From Lachnospiraceae bacterium UBA1748 (GTDB taxonomy: Bacteria; Bacillota; Clostridia; Lachnospirales; Lachnospiraceae): DNA of 6,070 bases. Position 1 is the first letter of the stretch, and the number at the start of each line of letters is the position of its first letter. The stretch spans positions 8,665-14,734 of the forward strand of contig DCHQ01000092.1 of the NCBI GenBank assembly GCA_002314855.1, given 5' to 3'. Below are positions 1 through 4,834 of the stretch, in pieces. The notes under the pieces were generated by a model. The model was not told where the DNA came from, did no database searches, and worked only from the letters and a program-made list of their open reading frames with translations. Position numbers and translations under genes: made by a program.

Positions 1-1
1 T

Positions 2-241
2 GATATAATTGGTGCCTTCTATGAACTAATTAGTGCTAGCTCTGATCCTTCTCTTGTATCAATAGACAAATGTACATACAATGACGAGAATATTGATGAA
101 CACTTCGCTATATGCGCTGATATGTACAGAGACTTTGTGGCGCTCGAGACATCTAATCTTCCTAATGATGGTGTTCTTACTATCACAAATGTAACATTGA
201 TCAAGAAAGTTTCTTATGAATTTACTGTCACTGCCGATTAA
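2..241 (+). CDS. C-terminal fragment of an unidentified protein (cut by window edge)
   Basis: An open frame runs from the window edge to a TAA at 239-241, giving the last 79 residues of a protein whose start lies outside. The fragment begins DIIGAFYELISASSD and ends YEFTVTAD. It is mildly acidic, has two cysteines, no clear membrane segment and no motif I recognise. The C-terminal third (GVLTITNVTLIKKVSYEFTV) alternates polar and hydrophobic residues like beta strands. The frame is accepted as real because it stays open to the edge, has ordinary codon use, and is followed 32 bp later by a well-formed intrinsic terminator on the same strand. An antisense open frame over the same bases lacks that support. 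Function unknown. Confidence 0.7.
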   Translation, partial: DIIGAFYELISASSDPSLVSIDKCTYNDENIDEHFAICADMYRDFVALETSNLPNDGVLTITNVTLIKKVSYEFTVTAD

Positions 242-273
242 TCATTACTAGAAATATTGACAGTAGATATATA

Positions 274-330
274 AAGCCCACGACTTAGACTAAAACACTT
301 CTAAGTTGTGGGCTTATTATTTTATATTTC
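274..330 (+). terminator. Intrinsic terminator of the upstream partial gene
   Basis: A 15-bp stem pairs AAGCCCACGACTTAG (274-288) with CTAAGTTGTGGGCTT (301-315), with one G-T wobble and a 12-nt loop. It is followed by a T-rich run (ATTATTTTATATTT). It lies 32 bp after the stop at 241. The run of A on its left is short, so termination is expected mainly on the plus strand. Confidence 0.85.
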
Positions 331-348
331 TGTCCTTCAAAGGCAATA

Positions 349-1197
349 TTGGTTATAATATATATCGTGAAAGTTTCAAGAATACAGGAATTTTCGAACT
401 CGAAAATTCAGACAGATACAATTGATGAAGAAGCCTTCGAAGTAGCTATAAAAACTATTACATCCAAGGCAGACAGAAGAAATGGCGTGGGCACTTTATC
501 CGAAAAGACCGTTCATGCTGTTCTTAAGTATTACTATGTTCCAAATGAAGCTTATCACGAAATCAAAGTCGGTAACTACGTGGCTGATGCACTCTTTGAT
601 GGTGAGATATACGAAATACAGTCTAAGAGTTTTTTTACCATGAAAAACAAACTCGATTTATTTCTTAAGGACCACGATGTTACTATTATCTATCCTATTC
701 CCATAAGTAAAACCATTACATATATTGATCCTGATACAGGCGAGATTTCTAAGCCCGTTAAATCATCCAAGAAAGGGAAGCTCTATGATATTGTTCCTGA
801 AATATATGGAATAAAGGATTATCTTAAAAACAAAAAGCTTCATTTTATACTCTGCTTTATTGAAATGGATGAATATAAAATCCTTGATGGATGGTCCAAG
901 GATAAAAAGAAGGGTGCTACCAAAATGGATAGAACCCCAAGGAAAATCATTGGCGAATTTCGTATTGATAAGAAGCGCGACTTTATCAATCTGCTTCCAG
1001 GCTATACTAACGGACGACGCGACAAAGACTGTCCTATTCCAGCGGAATTTACCACCAAGGATATAGCTGAACTTACAGGAGTACACGTGAGCTACGCACA
1101 GACACTATTAAATGTACTATGCTCGCTTGGGCTTACATATAAGATTGGAACCAAGGGAAGGTGCAATTTGTATAGCATGAGTAAGCCGAAGTCGTAG
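349..1197 (+). CDS. PD-(D/E)XK nuclease-like protein with C-terminal winged-helix segment, conserved hypothetical
   Basis: Protein of 282 residues with TTG start at 349. AAAGG lies at 339-343, 5 nt upstream. GTG at 367 is the only other plausible start: resemblance to the family as I recall it begins near residue 25, and no later start lies before it. Residues 48-65 form a helix (GTLSEKTVHAVLKYYY). Then come EIKVGNYVAD (71-80) and EIYEIQSKSF (86-95). This helix-E, strand-D, strand-ExQ order (E52, D80, E89, Q91, nearby K93) fits a PD-(D/E)XK fold with Q in place of the usual K. A middle region has YPIPISK (115-121), IDPDTGE (126-132) and LDGWSKDKKKG (179-189), segments I recall in a widespread uncharacterised clostridial family. 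Residues 234-278 (FTTKDIAEL... and GTKGRCNLYSM) look like a winged helix-turn-helix. It is a lone gene between two terminators. DNA cleavage is inferred, not shown; it could be a DNA-binding regulator with a dead nuclease fold. Confidence 0.8.
   Translation: MVIIYIVKVSRIQEFSNSKIQTDTIDEEAFEVAIKTITSKADRRNGVGTLSEKTVHAVLKYYYVPNEAYHEIKVGNYVADALFDGEIYEIQSKSFFTMKNKLDLFLKDHDVTIIYPIPISKTITYIDPDTGEISKPVKSSKKGKLYDIVPEIYGIKDYLKNKKLHFILCFIEMDEYKILDGWSKDKKKGATKMDRTPRKIIGEFRIDKKRDFINLLPGYTNGRRDKDCPIPAEFTTKDIAELTGVHVSYAQTLLNVLCSLGLTYKIGTKGRCNLYSMSKPKS
354..359 (+). promoter_or_regulatory. Possible -10 element (TATAAT) at the 5' end of the 349-1197 gene
   Basis: A perfect TATAAT sits six bases into the gene if TTG 349 is the start. 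No convincing -35 hexamer is seen 16-18 bp upstream (TGTCCT at 331-336 is poor). If it is a true -10, transcription would begin at about 366, almost exactly at GTG 367, giving a leaderless or nearly leaderless message. AT-rich DNA can produce TATAAT by chance, so this is weak. Confidence 0.3.
388..409. repeat. Perfect 22-bp palindrome, possible operator
   Basis: GAATTTTCGA (388-397) and TCGAAAATTC (400-409) are exact reverse complements separated by AC. The palindrome lies in codons 14-21 of the 349-1197 gene and 29 bp downstream of the TATAAT at 354-359. That position suits an operator bound by a dimer, perhaps the winged-helix protein itself. With a 2-nt spacer it is a poor RNA hairpin loop but a good DNA dyad. 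Confidence 0.6.
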
Positions 1198-1222
1198 AAC
1201 ACGAGGGGATACTCAAAAATAC

Positions 1223-1293
1223 GCCCGTGAGTAATATATAACATTTTCTCCCGACTACCGTTATGTCGAAAATGTTATATATCATTCACGGGC
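1223..1293. terminator. Long bidirectional terminator between convergent genes
   Basis: Arms 1223-1248 and 1268-1293 pair over 26 positions with only one A-C mismatch and one G-T wobble. The stem base is GCCCGTGA/TCACGGGC and the loop is 19 nt. On the plus strand it is followed by TTTGTTT; on the minus strand the stem is followed by GTATTTTTGAG. It starts 26 bp after the stop of the plus-strand gene and 6 bp after the thiN stop, so it can end both transcripts. Confidence 0.9.
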
Positions 1294-1298
1294 TTTGT

Positions 1299-1979
1299 TT
1301 AGTCCTCGAAGATAACAAGTAGCGCGCCGTCACTAACGCTGACACTTGCTTCCTTACCGCAAAACTCGTTACTGACACCAAGTGCCACATCATTAGTCAG
1401 GTCACCTTCATATTCATAAAATAGATTCTTGATACTAACACCCTTGGCCTTATCAGTAAGTGCAAAGATTGATATGAAGCCATTGTCCTTTTTTGGTAAT
1501 AGAAGACTTCCATTTACTATGACCTGCACTGTGTTTGTTTCAGAATACATACGAATGCTGATGCCTTTCCTCGCAAATCGATGTACAAGCTGGACATTAG
1601 CAAAGGTATGAGACATCCTAGTTCCGCCTAGGCCACCAAATATTACTATCTCTTCGCAGCCATTTGCCACTGCATCCTCTACTGCAAGAGCCATATCAGT
1701 ATCATCCTTGATAGGAGACAGCTCCTTCTTCTTAATCTTGGCAAGGAAATCATCCAGGACAAATGAACTATCTTTATTAATATTTTCAATGGCTTTCTCT
1801 CTGGTTGAATCCATATCGCCAAGCCAAAAATCTGGAACTATATTATTGTTTATGAAGAATGAGATGCCACCATCCACAGCAATCTTATAAACATCCTGCT
1901 GCCCCAGAAAATCCAAAAGCTTGCTTTCTTCATTTCCGATAGTAGAAGCACCTACTAATACGCCTAATCTGCCTTCCAT
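1299..1979 (-). CDS. thiN: Thiamine pyrophosphokinase (thiamine diphosphokinase)
   Basis: Protein of 226 residues, close to the usual 210-220 of bacterial ThiN. It transfers pyrophosphate from ATP to thiamine, making TPP (thiamine diphosphate) in the cytosol. Visible family motifs are AVDGG (34-38), LGDMDS (53-58), KDDTDM (91-96, metal and nucleotide site), GGLGGTRMSHTFANVQL (115-131, the G-x-G-G-R-x-x-H-x-x-x-N signature) and the C-terminal SNEF...VSVSDGALLVI (203-223) of the thiamine-binding domain. The ATG at 1979 follows a weak purine-rich tract (GAGAGATG). The gene lies 84 bp downstream of thiC on the same strand with a hairpin between them, so it may be expressed by read-through from the riboswitch-controlled unit or from its own weak promoter. 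It makes the very ligand sensed by the riboswitch upstream of thiC. Confidence 0.96.
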   Translation of the reverse strand: MEGRLGVLVGASTIGNEESKLLDFLGQQDVYKIAVDGGISFFINNNIVPDFWLGDMDSTREKAIENINKDSSFVLDDFLAKIKKKELSPIKDDTDMALAVEDAVANGCEEIVIFGGLGGTRMSHTFANVQLVHRFARKGISIRMYSETNTVQVIVNGSLLLPKKDNGFISIFALTDKAKGVSIKNLFYEYEGDLTNDVALGVSNEFCGKEASVSVSDGALLVIFED

Positions 1980-2000
1980 ATAAAATCATCTCTCTACTGA

Positions 2001-2028
2001 TATATAAAATGATTCCAGCTAATGTCAT
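2001..2028 (-). promoter_or_regulatory. Weak candidate promoter for thiN
   Basis: On the minus strand ATGACA (2028-2023) is followed after 16 bp by TATATA (2006-2001). This would place the transcript start near 1994, about 15 nt before the thiN ATG, giving a very short leader. It overlaps the hairpin that follows thiC. The match to consensus is partial and the region is AT-rich, so this is only a candidate. Confidence 0.25.
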
Positions 2029-2045
2029 ACAAAAACTGGAATCAT
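2001..2045 (-). terminator. Hairpin terminator after thiC
   Basis: ATGATTCCAG (2009-2018) and CTGGAATCAT (2036-2045) are exact reverse complements with a 17-nt loop. Read on the minus strand the stem is followed by TTTTATATAT. It begins 19 bp after the thiC stop. The 10-bp stem has only four G-C pairs and the loop is long, so termination may be partial, which would allow some read-through into thiN. Confidence 0.6.
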
Positions 2046-2063
2046 CACTAACAAACAATCAAA

Positions 2064-3374
2064 TTATAAGATATCAATGTACTCGCCGTTAAGAGCCTTA
2101 TTCATACTTCTAACAGCGCAGAACTTACCACACATACTACATGTATCGCTGTGATCTTCTTCTGGTGAACGACTATCACGGATAGCCTTGGCTGTCTCTG
2201 GATCAAGTGCACATGCATACTGAGCATCCCAGTCAAGGTTTCTTCTGGCATCTGCCATCTTGTCATCGATATCTCTAGCCCCTGGAATACCCTTGGCAAT
2301 ATCAGCTGCGTGAGCTGCTATCTTAGAAGCGATGATACCCTGCTTTACATCATCTACATTAGGAAGAGCAAGGTGCTCTGCTGGTGTTACGTAGCAAAGG
2401 AATGCTGCACCGTTCATAGCTGCTACTGCACCACCGATTGCTGATGTGATGTGGTCATAACCAGGTGCGATATCTGTTACTAATGGTCCAAGTACATAGA
2501 ATGGAGCTCCCATACAGATTGTCTTCTGTACTTCCATGTTGGCAGCTACCTGATTGAGTGGCACATGTCCTGGTCCCTCAACCATAACCTGTACATTGTG
2601 AGCCCATGCACGCTTAGTAAGCTCTCCAAGTCTTACAAGCTCCTCTATCTGACATACATCTGTTGCATCGGCAAGACATCCTGGTCTACAAGCATCACCA
2701 AGTGATACTGTTACATCGTACTCCTCACAGATATCAAGAATCTCATCGAAGTGCTCATAGAATGGATTCTCTTCACCTGTCATACTCATCCAAGCGAATA
2801 CAAGGCTACCGCCACGGCTTACGATGTTCATCTTACGCTTATGCTTCTTGATCTGCTCTATAGTCTTACGAGTGATACCACAGTGAAGTGTTACAAAGTC
2901 AACACCATCCTGAGCGTGAAGTCTTACTACATCAATAAAGTCCTTGGCTGTAAGAGTAGCAAGATCTCTCTGATAGTGAATAACGCTATCATATACTGGA
3001 ACAGTACCAATCATGGCTGGACACTCGCTAGTAAGCTTCTGTCTAAATGGCTGTGTATTACCATGGCTTGATAAATCCATGATAGCTTCTGCGCCAAGAT
3101 TTACAGCGCTCATAACCTTCTGCATCTCGATATCATAATCCTTGCAGTCTCTTGATACACCAAGATTAACATTGATCTTGGTACGAAGCATACTACCTAC
3201 GCCTTCTGGATCAAGACACTTATGATTCTTATTCGCACATATAGCAACCTTACCCTCAGCAACAAGCTTCATAAGCTGATCAACTGGCATGTTCTCTTTA
3301 CGTGCTACAGTTTCGATTTCTTTTGTAACGATGCCTTTTCTGGCAGCATCCATCTGTGTTGTATAATTTCTCAT
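2064..3374 (-). CDS. thiC: Phosphomethylpyrimidine synthase ThiC
   Basis: Protein of 436 residues, the size of the short ThiC form of anaerobes. It is a radical-SAM enzyme that rearranges aminoimidazole ribotide (AIR) into HMP-P, the pyrimidine half of thiamine. The N-terminus MRNYTTQMDAARKG is typical. Other segments are MDLSSHGN (99-106), GTVPVYD (123-129), VEGPGHVPL (265-273), GPLVTDIAPGYDHI (296-309) and DWDAQYACALDPETA (381-395). The [4Fe-4S] cysteines are C412, C415 and C419 (TCSMCGKFC). The start at 3374 is chosen over the upstream ATG at 3413 because GGAGG lies 8 nt before it and the known N-terminus begins there; the extra 13 residues (MIISKCKCTEEKE) are unlike ThiC. Expression is expected to be controlled by the TPP riboswitch and attenuator upstream. 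The cysteine spacing is CX2CX3C, one residue shorter than the CX2CX4C of the E. coli enzyme. Confidence 0.98.
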   Translation of the reverse strand: MRNYTTQMDAARKGIVTKEIETVARKENMPVDQLMKLVAEGKVAICANKNHKCLDPEGVGSMLRTKINVNLGVSRDCKDYDIEMQKVMSAVNLGAEAIMDLSSHGNTQPFRQKLTSECPAMIGTVPVYDSVIHYQRDLATLTAKDFIDVVRLHAQDGVDFVTLHCGITRKTIEQIKKHKRKMNIVSRGGSLVFAWMSMTGEENPFYEHFDEILDICEEYDVTVSLGDACRPGCLADATDVCQIEELVRLGELTKRAWAHNVQVMVEGPGHVPLNQVAANMEVQKTICMGAPFYVLGPLVTDIAPGYDHITSAIGGAVAAMNGAAFLCYVTPAEHLALPNVDDVKQGIIASKIAAHAADIAKGIPGARDIDDKMADARRNLDWDAQYACALDPETAKAIRDSRSPEEDHSDTCSMCGKFCAVRSMNKALNGEYIDIL

Positions 3375-3382
3375 TTCTTTTT

Positions 3383-3387
3383 CCTCC
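3383..3387 (-). promoter_or_regulatory. Ribosome binding site of thiC
   Basis: GGAGG on the minus strand, 8 nt before the ATG at 3374. It settles the thiC start, because the in-frame ATG at 3413 lies upstream of it and has no such site. Confidence 0.9.
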
Positions 3388-3427
3388 GTGCATTTGCATT
3401 TAGAAATAATCATTTTCTTAATCTATA

Positions 3428-3467
3428 CAAAAATTAAAGCGTGTATACCAAAATAAGGCACACACGC
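3428..3467 (-). terminator. Riboswitch-controlled intrinsic terminator (expression platform)
   Basis: On the minus strand GCGTGTGTGCC (3467-3457) pairs with GGTATACACGC (3449-3439) over 11 bp including two G-U pairs. The loop is 7 nt and TTTAATTTTTG follows. It lies between the TPP aptamer and the thiC ribosome binding site, the place expected for a terminator that forms when TPP is bound. I could not identify a convincing antiterminator pairing by eye. Confidence 0.9.
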
Positions 3468-3481
3468 TACGTTTCAAGTAA

Positions 3482-3567
3482 CTATCCCTACGTTGGCATT
3501 ATCCAAATCAGGTTATGGGTCTAAGCTAAATAGCTTACTCTCAGCCCGCTTCAGCGAGCTCCCCTTC
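3482..3567 (-). ncRNA. TPP riboswitch (THI element) aptamer upstream of thiC
   Basis: The minus strand carries the conserved THI-box parts in order: GGGG (3564-3561), GCTGAGAG, GACCC, CCTGATTTGGATAATGCC and CGTAGGGA. Stem P3 is AGCTCGC/GCGGGCT closed by a TGAA loop. An optional P3a stem is present as TAAGCTA/TAGCTTA (3522-3537). L5 is TTGG-ATAATG-CCAA. GGGG pairs with ACCC as P2. The outer P1 stem is not obvious, so the exact ends are uncertain. It binds thiamine pyrophosphate and represses thiC, most simply through the terminator at 3428-3467. Confidence 0.97.
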
Positions 3568-3602
3568 CATATAGAATTAGAAACCATCCTAAAACTATAT
3601 TC

Positions 3603-3630
3603 ATTATATCTATTTTTTCTTCATTTGCAA
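3603..3630 (-). promoter_or_regulatory. Promoter of the thiC riboswitch transcript
   Basis: On the minus strand TTGCAA (3630-3625) is followed after 16 bp by a perfect TATAAT (3608-3603). Transcription would start near 3596, about 30 nt before the aptamer, the usual layout. It lies in the 17 bp and more after the stop of the upstream small gene, so thiC has its own promoter. Confidence 0.7.
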
Positions 3631-3646
3631 TTATCCTTTTGAATAA

Positions 3647-3886
3647 TTACAATACTCCATCCAATCCTTGGTCAAGTGCATCGTATCCTTCCTGCATGTT
3701 ACTATTAACATCCTGAAGAAAGTCCTGAACATTCTCAGCTGCATTCTCACCAACCTGATTCTGCTGGGTAACCTGCTTAACGGTCTCCGAATTTTTCTTG
3801 GCAATAAATACAACACCTGCGACCATAATCAATATTGAAAGTATTAATACTATTAAAAAAACTGGACTATTATTTCTATCGTTCAT
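3647..3886 (-). CDS. Small single-pass membrane protein, unknown function
   Basis: Protein of 79 residues. A short polar N-terminus (MNDRNNSP) is followed by one hydrophobic segment at about residues 9-29 (VFLIVLILSILIMVAGVVFIA), then KK and a polar, glutamine- and asparagine-rich tail (about 32-79) likely to be helical. This suggests a membrane anchor with the tail on the far side or in the cytosol; positive residues after the segment (KK, 30-31) favour a cytosolic tail, against a cleaved signal peptide. The start at 3886 is chosen because AGGAAAGAG precedes it; an ATG at 3919 would add MYLYFIYRKEQ without a ribosome site. It lies 66 bp downstream of the phosphatase gene on the same strand, so the two may be co-transcribed. 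I do not recognise the family. Confidence 0.75.
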   Translation of the reverse strand: MNDRNNSPVFLIVLILSILIMVAGVVFIAKKNSETVKQVTQQNQVGENAAENVQDFLQDVNSNMQEGYDALDQGLDGVL

Positions 3887-3894
3887 TTGCTCTT

Positions 3895-3898
3895 TCCT
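3895..3898 (-). promoter_or_regulatory. Ribosome binding site of the small membrane protein
   Basis: AGGA within AGGAAAGAG on the minus strand, 8 nt before the ATG at 3886. It supports that start over the in-frame ATG at 3919. Confidence 0.65.
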
Positions 3899-3952
3899 AT
3901 AAATAAAGTACAAATACATTCTGTTACAACCTTATTATAATTATTCTGATGT

Positions 3953-4408
3953 TTACTTATCAAGATATTTTAGAAATGCATTTAAGCCTTCAACTACGTC
4001 TCTGTAGGTCTCATCAAAATTGTCAGTGTACCATGGATCTGCAATACTTCTGTCACTACCAGCGAATGATAATAAAGAATATATCTTGCCATCTGGATCT
4101 CCACCAGCGATGCGCTGCATATTACGAATATTATAGGTATCCATACCTATTAGATAATCGTAATATTCATAGTCTCCACGTGTCATTTGCCTAGCTCTAT
4201 GTGGAACTAATGGTATGCCCACTTGGCGAAGCTTGTTAACCGTACCATAATGAGGGGTATTACCTATCTCCTCTGTACTGGTCGCAGCTGAGTCTATCTC
4301 AAACTCATTTTCTCTATGTAATTTCTTTACCATATCAGCAAACACACTCTGCGCCATTGTCGAGCGACAGATATTGCCGTGGCAGATAAAGAGCACACGT
4401 ATACTCAT
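3953..4408 (-). CDS. Low-molecular-weight protein tyrosine phosphatase
   Basis: Protein of 151 residues, the normal length of the family. The N-terminal P-loop is CHGNICRS (C9 to S16), the C-x5-R-S signature, with C9 as nucleophile and R15 binding phosphate. The general acid is D124 in DPWYT (124-128). YEYYDYLIGMD (80-90) is the usual strand before the second half. It is cytosolic and removes phosphate from protein tyrosines; in Firmicutes such enzymes oppose tyrosine or arginine kinases. No kinase, capsule or arsenic gene is beside it, so the substrate cannot be told. The residue after C9 is H; in the arginine phosphatase YwlE the loop reads CTGNTCRS, so this one looks more like an ordinary LMW-PTP. 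The start is supported by AGGAGG 7 nt upstream. The gene is the first of its transcription unit, downstream of the 4436-4557 repeat array. Confidence 0.96.
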   Translation of the reverse strand: MSIRVLFICHGNICRSTMAQSVFADMVKKLHRENEFEIDSAATSTEEIGNTPHYGTVNKLRQVGIPLVPHRARQMTRGDYEYYDYLIGMDTYNIRNMQRIAGGDPDGKIYSLLSFAGSDRSIADPWYTDNFDETYRDVVEGLNAFLKYLDK

Positions 4409-4415
4409 GTTTTCT

Positions 4416-4421
4416 CCTCCT
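4416..4421 (-). promoter_or_regulatory. Ribosome binding site of the tyrosine phosphatase
   Basis: AGGAGG on the minus strand, 7 nt before the ATG at 4408; a full match to the anti-Shine-Dalgarno core. Confidence 0.85.
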
Positions 4422-4435
4422 AAAAAGCCTTAATA

Positions 4436-4557
4436 TGCCACGATTTGCCGTGTTATGCCACTTTCAAAAATGTACAAGGTATTGTTACAATGCCACGTGA
4501 CATTGATTTTTAGTACATATCTTGGCAAATCTTGGCATAATGAGGCAAATCGAGACA
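4436..4557. repeat. 10-bp-phased TGCC/GGCA array forming a large inverted repeat
   Basis: On the left, TGCC occurs at 4436, 4446 and 4456, exactly 10 bp apart. On the right, GGCA occurs at 4524, 4534 and 4544, again exactly 10 bp apart, with a degenerate GACA at 4554. The blocks 4441-4460 and 4533-4552 are reverse complements at 17 of 20 positions: CGATTTGCC and TTATGCCA match exactly and only the three bases between them differ. Between the arms lies an 18-bp near-palindrome centred on CACGTG. One-turn spacing suggests a protein binding side by side along one DNA face, or a long RNA hairpin in the phosphatase leader. It ends 27 bp before the phosphatase ATG. Confidence 0.75.
4488..4505. repeat. 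18-bp near-palindrome centred on CACGTG
   Basis: CAATG-C-CAC/GTG-A-CATTG pairs at 8 of 9 positions on each side of the centre; only 4493/4500 fail. It sits between the two arms of the TGCC/GGCA inverted repeat and carries another TGCC (4491-4494). It could be an operator dyad or the terminal hairpin of a folded leader. Confidence 0.6.
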
Positions 4558-4612
4558 CTCATTCGTAGTAGAAACGTAGTCAAAATAAAGTGTGTTACTA
4601 CTCCGATTTTGA

Positions 4613-4694
4613 GGGTTTCATTTGAAACCATTGAACCCTAAATGGGGTTCATTTTTGCACCCACGGGGTTCAAATTGATCAAATGATGGTTTCA
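4613..4694. repeat. Six-copy GG(G/T)TTCA half-site array
   Basis: Forward copies are GGTTTCA (4614-4620), GGGTTCA (4645-4651), GGGTTCA (4666-4672) and GGTTTCA (4688-4694). Reverse copies are TGAAACC (4623-4629) and TGAACCC (4632-4638). The first pair forms a perfect dyad with a 2-bp spacer; TGAACCC and the next GGGTTCA form a second dyad with a 6-bp spacer. The last three forward copies are 21 and 22 bp apart, two helical turns. This looks like a multi-site operator or a set of alternative hairpins. It is not part of a gene and not a CRISPR, because the units are short and in both orientations. Confidence 0.7.
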
Positions 4695-4758
4695 CTTTTT
4701 CCAAAGATTCCACTCATTTGTCTCAATAATAAAATAACATCTCTCTGTAGAATTCTCA

Positions 4759-4788
4759 ATTAAAAAGACACCTACCATGGTAGATGTC
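4759..4788 (-). terminator. Intrinsic terminator of the three-gene operon
   Basis: On the minus strand a 22-nt near-palindrome (4788-4767, GACATCTACC then ATGGTAGGTGTC) forms a stem with one G-U pair around CATG and is followed by TTTTTAATT. It begins 46 bp after the stop at 4835. No T run follows it on the plus strand, so it acts on the minus strand. Confidence 0.9.
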
Positions 4789-4834
4789 CTGTAACTTCTG
4801 GTCTAATTCCTTTTTCAAATAATCACCCCTTCTT

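Larger units (their letters stand above)
4409..4834. other. 426-bp gene-free region with two repeat arrays and a terminator
   Basis: No credible coding frame was found here on either strand. From right to left it holds the terminator of the 4835-6011 operon (4759-4788), an AT-rich stretch without obvious structure (4695-4758), the GG(G/T)TTCA half-site array (4613-4694), a plain stretch (4558-4612) and the 10-bp-phased TGCC/GGCA array (4436-4557), ending at the phosphatase ribosome site. The phosphatase promoter should be here, but I find no hexamer pair good enough to name. Confidence 0.8.

Noticed and set aside
19..204. Minus-strand open frame of 61 codons over the left edge
   Set aside because: It is antisense to the frame that runs in from the edge and ends before a matching terminator; its product is Ser-rich and lacks any motif or ribosome site.
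2663..3071. Plus-strand open frames inside thiC
   Set aside because: They are antisense shadows of a certain gene, with His/Ser/Tyr-rich products and no ribosome binding sites.
3375..3413. Longer thiC beginning at the ATG at 3413
   Set aside because: The added 13 residues are unlike ThiC, and the strong GGAGG site lies inside them, 8 nt before the ATG at 3374.
3887..3919. Eleven-residue N-terminal extension of the small membrane protein (ATG at 3919)
   Set aside because: No ribosome site precedes that ATG, whereas AGGAAAGAG precedes the one at 3886.
4422..4530. A promoter for the phosphatase gene
   Set aside because: Several TTGnnn and TATnnn strings occur on the minus strand, but no pair has both a fair match and 16-18 bp spacing.
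4436..4557. Insertion sequence or MITE with terminal repeats
   Set aside because: There is an inverted repeat, but I see no target-site duplication and the internal 10-bp phasing is not explained by transposon ends; left as a repeat array.
4613..4694. CRISPR array
   Set aside because: The units are only 7-8 bp, occur in both orientations and have irregular spacing with no repeat-spacer pattern.
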